NCBI GenBank assembly: GCA_964650735.1
Contig: CAZYUT010000013.1
Location: forward strand, 1 to 28,879
Origin: Dichotomicrobium sp964650735
GTDB taxonomy: Bacteria; Pseudomonadota; Alphaproteobacteria; Rhizobiales; Rhodomicrobiaceae
Length of the DNA: 28,879 nucleotides
Direction: 5' to 3'
The notes beneath the pieces were generated by a model. It did not search any database, was not told the origin of the DNA, and worked only from the letters and a program-made list of their open reading frames with translations. The position numbers were made by a program, and so were the translations under genes. Every line of letters starts with the position of its first letter. Position 1 is the stretch's first letter. Shown here piece by piece: positions 23,368-28,879 of this stretch.

Positions 23368-24012
23368 ATGTTCATCACGCCCGCCCTCGCGCAAACCGCC
23401 ACACCCGACGGAGGAGCAAATATTTTCCTCCAGTTGATGCCGTTCATCCTGATCTTCGCAATCATGTATTTCCTCATCATCCGGCCGCAGCAGAAGCGGC
23501 TGAAAGCCCATCGCGAAATGGTCGCAAGCGTCAAGCGCGGCGATATGGTCGTGACCGCCGGCGGGCTTGTCGGCAAGGTGGTGCGCGTCGCCGATGAGGA
23601 CGAGATCCAGGTTGAAATCGCCGATGGCGTGCGCGTCAGCGTCATTCGCAATACGCTGTCCGAGGTGCGGCCGAAAGCCGAAGTGCGCGGCGCGGCGAAA
23701 GCCTCACGGCAGTCCGCCGAGAGAGTGGAAGACCTGACGGACGAGAGCGACGAGGCCGAGGTTCAGGATGAGGCACCCGCTCCGGCATCGGCCAACGGCG
23801 CGGCCAAGAAACCGGCCGCCCGCAAATCCCGCTCGGCCGGCGCTGGCGGTAGCGCGCGCAAGAGCGGCGGCAGCACGGCTTCAAGAGGCGGCGCATCCAA
23901 GACCGGCCAATCGAAATCCGCCGGCACAACGCGGACCCGTCGCAGCCGCGCAAAGACCGGCAATGGCGCTTCCGCGGAGCCGTCCAAGGAGACCGGCGGC
24001 GATAACGCCTGA
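23368..24012 (+). CDS. yajC: Preprotein translocase subunit YajC with a long C-terminal tail
   Basis: YajC is the small membrane partner of SecDF in the Sec translocase. The core is standard: an N-terminal segment, one transmembrane helix at about 19-38 (LMPFILIFAIMYFLIIRPQQ) and the cytoplasmic domain RGDMVVTAGGLVGKVVRVAD with EIADGVRVSVIRNTLSEV up to residue 100. The usual protein stops near 100-120 residues. Here a further 107 residues follow, first acidic (117-136), then rich in Lys, Arg, Ser, Gly and Ala (147-196), low in complexity and probably disordered. AAAGGA precedes the ATG. It leads the secDF cluster. Confidence 0.94.
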   Translation: MFITPALAQTATPDGGANIFLQLMPFILIFAIMYFLIIRPQQKRLKAHREMVASVKRGDMVVTAGGLVGKVVRVADEDEIQVEIADGVRVSVIRNTLSEVRPKAEVRGAAKASRQSAERVEDLTDESDEAEVQDEAPAPASANGAAKKPAARKSRSAGAGGSARKSGGSTASRGGASKTGQSKSAGTTRTRRSRAKTGNGASAEPSKETGGDNA

Positions 24013-24065
24013 ATGCAATGCTCGCGTGGGCGCAGACGCAGCGCCCACCGCAACCTGGTGGCCTC

Positions 24066-25676
24066 ATGCTCTATTTCTCACGCTGGAAAATGATCCTGGT
24101 GCTCGGGGCAGTGCTGCTCGGCATCGCTTACGCGCTGCCGAATGCGCTGCCGAAGGATACGCTGTCCGGCTTGCCCGACTGGATGCCGAACAAGCAGGTG
24201 CATCTGGGTCTCGACCTCCAGGGCGGTTCACACTTGCTGCTTGAGGTGGACACTGGCGAGTTGCGGGCCGGCTGGCTTGAAGCCATTCGCGATGATGTGC
24301 GCATTGCCCTGCGCGACGCGCGGATCGGGTACCAGAATTTGCGCGTCACCGACGAGGGTGTCGCCGTGACCATCCGCGAAGCGGGGCGGGTCGACGAGGC
24401 ATTTCAAGCCGTGTCCGATCTCGCACAGCCGATCGACGGCAACTTGCTGACCGGCGTTGGCGGAGGCACAGATATCGAGGTCCAGCGCCAGGGCGATCAG
24501 CTTTTCGTCAACCTCACCGAGGACGCGTTCGCGCAGCGGCTCCGCTCCGCGGTCGGCTCGACAATCGAGACCATCCGCCGGCGTATCGACGCCCTGGGCA
24601 CCACCGAGCCGAACATTCAGCGGCAGGGCATTGACCGCGTGCTTGTCCAGGTGCCAGGCCTGCAAGATCCCGAGCGGCTCAAGGAGTTGATCGGCCAAAC
24701 GGCGAAGCTGACATTCCAGCTGGTCGATCAATCGATGACGCCGGAAGAGGCGGACGCCAGTCGCCCACCGCCCGGCTCGGAGGTCTACCCGGCCGCCGAC
24801 AGCGCGACGCAACAGCTCTATCTGCTGCAACGGCGCGCGATCATCAGCGGCGAAGACCTGGTCGATGCGCAACCGAATTTCGATCAAAGAACGAACGAGC
24901 CGATCGTCACGTTCCGTTTCAATGCCTCGGGCGCGCGGCGTTTCGGCGATGTGACCTCGGAGAATGTCGGGCGGCCGTTCGCGATTGTCCTTGACGGCAA
25001 GGTCATTTCCGCGCCGGTCATTCAGGAGCCGATCCTTGGCGGCACTGGTCAGATCTCTGGCGACTTCTCGGTCGAGGAAGCGAACAACCTCGCCATCCTG
25101 CTGCGCTCCGGCGCGTTGCCGGCATCGCTCACGATCCTTGAGGAGCGTACGGTCGGGCCGAGCCTTGGCGCGGATTCCATCGCCGCTGGCGAGATCGCCG
25201 GCATCGTCGGCCTGATCGGCGTGGTGATCTTCATGCTCGCGGCCTATGGCCTGTTCGGATTGTTCGCCAATATCGCGCTGTTGGCCAACATCGGCATGAT
25301 CCTCGGCATCCTCTCTGCGCTTCAGGCGACGTTGACGCTTCCCGGTATCGCCGGGATCGTGCTCACTGTCGGCATGGCCGTCGATGCGAACGTGCTGATC
25401 TTCGAGCGTATTCGCGAGGAGCTGCGCGCTGGCAAGACACCGATCGCCGCGATCGACATCGGCTTCTCTCGCGCTATCGGAACGATCCTAGACGCCAACA
25501 TCACCACGTTCATCGCCGCCCTGATCCTGTTCTGGCTGGGGTCTGGTCCGGTGCGCGGCTTCGCCGTCACGCTGTCGATCGGCATTTTCACCTCGGTGTT
25601 CATGGCGCTGATGTTCACGCGCATGATGGTCGTGCTGTGGCTGCAGCAGACGCGCCCGCGCACGGTCCCGATCTAG
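24066..25676 (+). CDS. secD: Protein translocase subunit SecD
   Basis: SecD, together with SecF, uses the proton gradient to pull exported proteins through SecYEG. The 536-residue protein has a first transmembrane helix (about 9-26), the P1 base motif KQVHLGLDLQGGSHLLLEVD (D1), the periplasmic P1 head region and the sequence RRRIDALGTTEPNIQRQG. Domain D4 has GAGEIAGIVGLIGVV-type membrane helices, TVGMAVDANVLIFERIREEL (the conserved proton-relay Asp) and helices to the end. The ATG at 24066 starts just before the first helix; the frame is open to 24018, but those residues are unlike SecD. It is 53 bases after yajC and 15 bases before secF. Confidence 0.97.
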   Translation: MLYFSRWKMILVLGAVLLGIAYALPNALPKDTLSGLPDWMPNKQVHLGLDLQGGSHLLLEVDTGELRAGWLEAIRDDVRIALRDARIGYQNLRVTDEGVAVTIREAGRVDEAFQAVSDLAQPIDGNLLTGVGGGTDIEVQRQGDQLFVNLTEDAFAQRLRSAVGSTIETIRRRIDALGTTEPNIQRQGIDRVLVQVPGLQDPERLKELIGQTAKLTFQLVDQSMTPEEADASRPPPGSEVYPAADSATQQLYLLQRRAIISGEDLVDAQPNFDQRTNEPIVTFRFNASGARRFGDVTSENVGRPFAIVLDGKVISAPVIQEPILGGTGQISGDFSVEEANNLAILLRSGALPASLTILEERTVGPSLGADSIAAGEIAGIVGLIGVVIFMLAAYGLFGLFANIALLANIGMILGILSALQATLTLPGIAGIVLTVGMAVDANVLIFERIREELRAGKTPIAAIDIGFSRAIGTILDANITTFIAALILFWLGSGPVRGFAVTLSIGIFTSVFMALMFTRMMVVLWLQQTRPRTVPI

Positions 25677-25691
25677 GAGGTTCAATCGGCC

Positions 25692-26675
25692 ATGCCTTTC
25701 AAGCCGATCAAGCTCGTCCCGTCCGACACGCATGTGCCGTTCATGGCCTATCACCGCATCGCCATGGTCGCGTCCGCCGTGCTGATGCTGCTCTCCGTCG
25801 CGCTGTTCCTTGGCGTGGGGCTGAACTACGGCATCGACTTCAAGGGCGGCACGCTCATCGAGATCAAGACAACCGACGGCCCCGCCGACATCGGCGAGTT
25901 GCGCGACCAGCTCAGCGGCCTCGGCCTGGGCGACGTGCAGATCCAGACCTTCGGCGCGCCGGATGACGTGCTCATCCGCGTGCAGGAGCAGCCGGGCGGC
26001 GAGCAGGCGCAGCAAGCGGTGGTCGACAAGGTGCAGGGCGCGCTCGGCGAGAATGTCGAATACAGGCGCGTTGAGGTAGTTGGGCCGACTGTATCGCAGG
26101 AACTGATCGAGTCCGGCACGCTGGCGGTGATCCTCGCGATCTTTGGGGTGCTGGTCTACATCTGGCTACGCTTCGAGTGGCAGTTCTCCGTCGGCGCCGT
26201 CGTCGCGCTCGTGCACGACGTCGTGCTGACGATCGGCATTTTTTCCGCGCTGCAGATCGAGTTCGGCCTGCCGATTATCGCGGCGATCCTGACCATCGTG
26301 GGCTACTCGCTGAACGACACCGTGGTGGTGTATGACCGCGTGCGCGAGAACTTGCGCAAATACAAGAAGATGCCGCTGACCGACCTTCTGGACCAGTCGG
26401 TCAACGAGACCCTGTCGCGTACGATCGTCACTTCGGTGACAACCCTGATTGCTCTCGTGGCGCTGTACGTTCTCGGCGGCGAAGTGATCCGCGGATTTGT
26501 CTTCGCCATGATCTGGGGCGTCGTGATCGGTACTTATTCCTCGATCTTCGTGGCCGCCCCGCTGCTGTTGATGCTGGGCGTCAAGCGCGACTGGAGCGGG
26601 CTGGGCGGCGCGAAAGTCAAGGAGCAGGGCGGCAAGACCGCCGTGAGCCAGAAAGCGCGCGAGACCTCATCCTGA
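25692..26675 (+). CDS. secF: Protein translocase subunit SecF
   Basis: SecF is the partner of SecD in proton-driven late translocation. The 327-residue protein shows a first helix (about 21-41), the SecF signature GLNYGIDFKGGTLIEIKT, a P4-type periplasmic domain with VGPTVSQELIESG, and five more helices including LTIVGYSLNDTVVVYDRVRENL, which carries the conserved Asp of the SecDF channel. The C-terminus is a short polar tail. AGGAGG lies ten bases before the ATG. Nothing is unusual. Confidence 0.97.
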   Translation: MPFKPIKLVPSDTHVPFMAYHRIAMVASAVLMLLSVALFLGVGLNYGIDFKGGTLIEIKTTDGPADIGELRDQLSGLGLGDVQIQTFGAPDDVLIRVQEQPGGEQAQQAVVDKVQGALGENVEYRRVEVVGPTVSQELIESGTLAVILAIFGVLVYIWLRFEWQFSVGAVVALVHDVVLTIGIFSALQIEFGLPIIAAILTIVGYSLNDTVVVYDRVRENLRKYKKMPLTDLLDQSVNETLSRTIVTSVTTLIALVALYVLGGEVIRGFVFAMIWGVVIGTYSSIFVAAPLLLMLGVKRDWSGLGGAKVKEQGGKTAVSQKARETSS

Positions 26676-26703
26676 GGCGCGGCGCGAGCGGCCACGATTT
26701 GCG

Positions 26704-27153
26704 ATGGCTTTGACAGCCTCGGCGTGCTCACCTACCTCATGGATCATGCACAGGATCTGCGACACGACGCCAGTTCATGCTTACAGCCAGAGCGGTTTCG
26801 CATTCTGGTCGGGCGAAGTGCGCTATGAGGGTCCAACGCTTATCCTGCCCGAGGGCGTTTTCTCATGGCCCGTCGCGCACGGTCCCGAGGCGCTCACGCC
26901 TGAAGATTTGGCTCCAGCCATGTCCGCCGCGCCGGGCATTGACTTCATCCTGCTCGGTACGGGAGCGCGTCAGGTGTTCCCCGCCCCGGAAGTCCGCACA
27001 GCCTGCGCGGAAGCGGGCCTTGGGCTGGAGGTGATGGCGACCGGCCCGGCCTGCCGCACGCTGTCATTGCTTCTGTCCGAGCAGCGCCAGTTCGCCGCCG
27101 CGCTCATACCCGCAGGCCGGGGCGCCGGGACTGACGCGCCGCAGCCGGAATGA
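26704..27153 (+). CDS. Mth938-like domain protein (DUF498, NDUFAF3 relative)
   Basis: This is a 149-residue protein of the Mth938/DUF498 family. The fold-defining stretches are VHAYSQSGFAFWSGEVRYEGPTLILPEGVFSW, DFILLGTGARQVFPAPEVR and LEVMATGPACRTLSLLLSEQRQFAAALIPAG. Mitochondrial homologue NDUFAF3 is a complex I assembly factor, and the bacterial gene often follows secDF, as here. The bacterial function is not settled. The N-terminus is uncertain: ATG at 26704 is used, but ATG at 26746 (MHRICDTTPV) is also possible, and neither has a good ribosome-binding site. Its stop overlaps the next gene (ATGA), so the two are translated together. Confidence 0.85.
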   Translation: MALTASACSPTSWIMHRICDTTPVHAYSQSGFAFWSGEVRYEGPTLILPEGVFSWPVAHGPEALTPEDLAPAMSAAPGIDFILLGTGARQVFPAPEVRTACAEAGLGLEVMATGPACRTLSLLLSEQRQFAAALIPAGRGAGTDAPQPE

Positions 27154-28043
27154 CCGCGCACCAGCCAGAACTGGGCGAACCCACCGCGGCAATGGACGCA
27201 GCCGAACGCGCCGCGCTCGTCGCCGATACGGTGCGGCGCCTCGACCGCGACCGCTATCGCGCCGCGCTGTTCGCGCCGCGCCCGCAACGGGACCACCTGC
27301 TCAGCCTGTTCGCCTTCAACGTCGAGCTGGCGCGTGTCCGCGAGGAGGTCAGCGAGGCGATGCTCGGCGAAATCCGTCTGGAATGGTGGCGCGAAGCGCT
27401 GGAACGGTCGCAAAATGGGCAGGTGATCGGTCATCCCGTGGCCGATGCGCTGGCGCTGGCGCGGCGGCGGTGCGTGCTGCCCGGCGATCTGCTCGCCGAC
27501 ATGATCGACGCGCGCCTGAGCGATCTGGCCGCCACGCCGATGCCCGACCAGTCGCATCTGGAGGACTATCTCGCGCGCACGGCCGGGACAGTGTTTCAGC
27601 TTGCCGGATACATCCTCGGGCAGCGCGACGCGCGCGCGGCGCATCTGGCGCGCCATGCCGGGATCGCGTTCGGGCTGGCGGGGATCATGCGGGCGCTGCC
27701 TGTCCATCGCGCGAGCGGGCTGCTCATGCTGCCGCGCGCTGAATTATCGGCCATGGGCGTGCAAACGAGTGATGTGCGGGCGGGCAACGTTACCGAGGCG
27801 CTCAAAGGAGAGTTGGCGCGGCTGCGCGAGGTGGCGGAGGCGCATCGGGCTGTCGCCGCCAAGGAGTTTGCCGCGCTGCCGCCCCGCGTGCGCCCGGCTT
27901 TCCTGCCGCTGGCGCTGGTGCGCGGGCAGTTGCGTGCGCTGGCGCAGCCGGGGCGCGATCCGCTACGCGAACTTCCCGCCCCACAGCCGCTATCGGGCTT
28001 CTGGCGGATGTGGCGCGCGAACCTGACCGGCCGCATCCCCTAA
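27150..28043 (+). CDS. Squalene/phytoene synthase-family protein lacking catalytic aspartates (NDUFAF6-like)
   Basis: This is a 297-residue all-alpha protein of the squalene/phytoene synthase superfamily. Active members have two Asp-rich motifs that bind Mg-diphosphate. The first is replaced here by FNVELARVREEV (56-67), with no DDxxD. The second, normally LRDVxED, reads GIAFGLAGIMRALPVH (171-186), again without aspartates. The protein is therefore probably not a prenyl synthase. FAFNVELARVREEVSE and EIRLEWWREAL match NDUFAF6, a complex I assembly factor. The ATG overlaps the Mth938-like stop. The C-terminal part is Arg-rich and ends WRMWRANLTGRIP. An enzyme function cannot be fully excluded. 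Confidence 0.85.
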   Translation: MTAHQPELGEPTAAMDAAERAALVADTVRRLDRDRYRAALFAPRPQRDHLLSLFAFNVELARVREEVSEAMLGEIRLEWWREALERSQNGQVIGHPVADALALARRRCVLPGDLLADMIDARLSDLAATPMPDQSHLEDYLARTAGTVFQLAGYILGQRDARAAHLARHAGIAFGLAGIMRALPVHRASGLLMLPRAELSAMGVQTSDVRAGNVTEALKGELARLREVAEAHRAVAAKEFAALPPRVRPAFLPLALVRGQLRALAQPGRDPLRELPAPQPLSGFWRMWRANLTGRIP

Positions 28044-28060
28044 ACTCGCTCGCCCGATCC

Positions 28061-28148
28061 CGTCATCGCGAGGCTCGAAGAGCCGAAGCGATCCAGTTGC
28101 TGGGCGCGGGGTGCAGAACTGGATTGCATCGCTGCACTCGCAATGACG
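28061..28148. repeat. Dispersed palindromic repeat-like element
   Basis: An imperfect palindrome spans the gap between two convergent genes. The left arm, from 28061, begins CGTCATCGCGAG and ends CGATCCAGTT (28098). The right arm, starting AACTGGATTG (28117), ends CTCGCAATGACG at 28148. The outer 12 bases pair with one wobble. The arm sequence GTCAT-GCGAG with GCGATCCAG closely resembles a repeat seen scattered through many proteobacterial genomes. Only this copy is in the window. It directly abuts the trmFO stop and may also help terminate transcription. Confidence 0.65.
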
Positions 28149-28879
28149 CTACTCGGCGGCGGCGCGCACGGGCGCAAGCCAGGCGTCGATCGCATGCAGC
28201 GCCCGCGCCGACATCGCCTTCTTGCGCGCGAGAGACTTCGCCTTGCCCTTCAGCCGCTTGCCGTCCTCGTCAGTGCGCGGCGCCTCAACCGGCGGAAATA
28301 GCCCGAAATTCACGTTCATCGGCTGAAAACTGCGCGCCCCGCCGCCATCGTCGGGTGCTGCGATGTGCCCGCCCGTGATGTGCGCGAGCAATGCGCCCAT
28401 CGCCGTCACGGCCGGGGGCGGCGCGATCACCTGGCCCAGCCGCTCGGCGGCGGCAAACCGCCCGGTCAGTAGTCCGATCGCCGCGGATTCGACATAGCCC
28501 TCGACGCCGGTGATCTGCCCGGCGAAGCGCAGGCGCGGGCAGGCACGCAGCCGTAAGCTCTCGTCCAGCAGCTTCGGGCTGTTCAAAAACGTGTTGCGAT
28601 GCAGCCCGCCGAGCCGGGCGAACCGCGCATTCTCCAGCCCCGGGATCATCCGCAGAACATCCGCCTGCTCGCCGTATCGCATCTTGGTCTGGAAGCCGAC
28701 CATGTTCCACAGCGTGCCGAGCGCGTTGTCCTGGCGGAGCTGGACGACCGCATAGGGTTTGACGTCCGGCGCGCGCGGATTGGTCAGCCCCATCGGTTTC
28801 ATCGGGCCGTGGCGCAACGTCTCGCGCCCGCGCGCGGCCATCTCCTCGATGGGCAGGCAGCCGTCGAAATAGGGCGTGT
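28149..28879 (-). CDS. trmFO: Methylenetetrahydrofolate-tRNA-(uracil-54-C5)-methyltransferase TrmFO (5' end cut by window)
   Basis: TrmFO makes ribothymidine at position 54 of tRNA using methylenetetrahydrofolate and FADH2. The C-terminal 243 codons are visible. They include TPYFDGCLPIEEMAARG at the cut edge (the conserved FDGCLPIE stretch, with the Cys used in methyl transfer), LRHGPMKPMGLTNPR, YAVVQLRQDNALGTLWNMVG, QTKMRYGEQADVLRMIPGLE, FARLGGLHRNTFLNSP, LRFAGQITGVEGYVESAAIG and the C-terminal FQPMNVNFGLFPP. The FAD-binding N-terminal half lies beyond 28879. The last 30 residues are Lys/Arg/Ala-rich. It is convergent with the NDUFAF6-like gene, separated by the palindromic repeat. Confidence 0.96.
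   Translation of the reverse strand, partial: TPYFDGCLPIEEMAARGRETLRHGPMKPMGLTNPRAPDVKPYAVVQLRQDNALGTLWNMVGFQTKMRYGEQADVLRMIPGLENARFARLGGLHRNTFLNSPKLLDESLRLRACPRLRFAGQITGVEGYVESAAIGLLTGRFAAAERLGQVIAPPPAVTAMGALLAHITGGHIAAPDDGGGARSFQPMNVNFGLFPPVEAPRTDEDGKRLKGKAKSLARKKAMSARALHAIDAWLAPVRAAAE

Noticed and set aside
1..28879. CRISPR arrays, insertion sequences, prophage, tRNA or rRNA genes
   Set aside because: I looked for direct repeat arrays, transposase motifs, phage genes and cloverleaf or rRNA-like sequence and saw none.

Overview
The window reads as a GC-rich alphaproteobacterial chromosome, probably Hyphomicrobiales-like. Three things point there: an Hsp20 gene beside a DUF1150 gene, the order yajC-secD-secF-Mth938-like-squalene/phytoene-synthase-like, and a TrmFO gene close by. 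There is no sign of a prophage, insertion sequence, CRISPR array, rRNA or tRNA. One 100-N assembly gap lies at 22417-22516. The left edge cuts phnJ and the right edge cuts trmFO.

Region 1 (1-8495) is a phosphonate locus built around a divergent promoter region at 4220-4401. To the left, a LysR regulator, an HD-domain oxygenase-like protein and the C-P lyase genes phnG, phnH, phnI and phnJ (partial) overlap one after another and must be one transcript. To the right, phnC, phnD and two phnE genes encode the phosphonate ABC importer. The importer would bring in organophosphonate. PhnGHIJ would then attach it to ribose and break the C-P bond by radical chemistry. The HD protein belongs to the PhnZ/TmpB-type family of oxidative C-P cleavage enzymes or their relatives.

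Region 2 (8500-11671) holds housekeeping and stress genes: a membrane zinc peptidase, DUF1150, an Hsp20 chaperone and ispG of the MEP isoprenoid pathway. Region 3 (11712-14866) is a complete tripartite TRAP transporter (DctP, DctQ, DctM) on the minus strand, apparently of a 2-oxoacid/monocarboxylate-like class. Region 4 (14867-18186) has a 27-residue membrane peptide gene with a structured leader, then an RND/MMPL-type exporter overlapping a small secreted protein. Region 5 (18187-21299) has an iron-type ABC permease and a FutA-like iron-binding protein facing each other, without an ATPase.

Region 6 (21592-28879) has a YdjM-like membrane protein and a DUF815 ATPase interrupted by the gap. The preprotein translocase genes yajC-secD-secF follow, with two genes directly downstream whose mitochondrial relatives (NDUFAF3 and NDUFAF6) assemble respiratory complex I. 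A palindromic dispersed-repeat-like element separates this cluster from the convergent trmFO.
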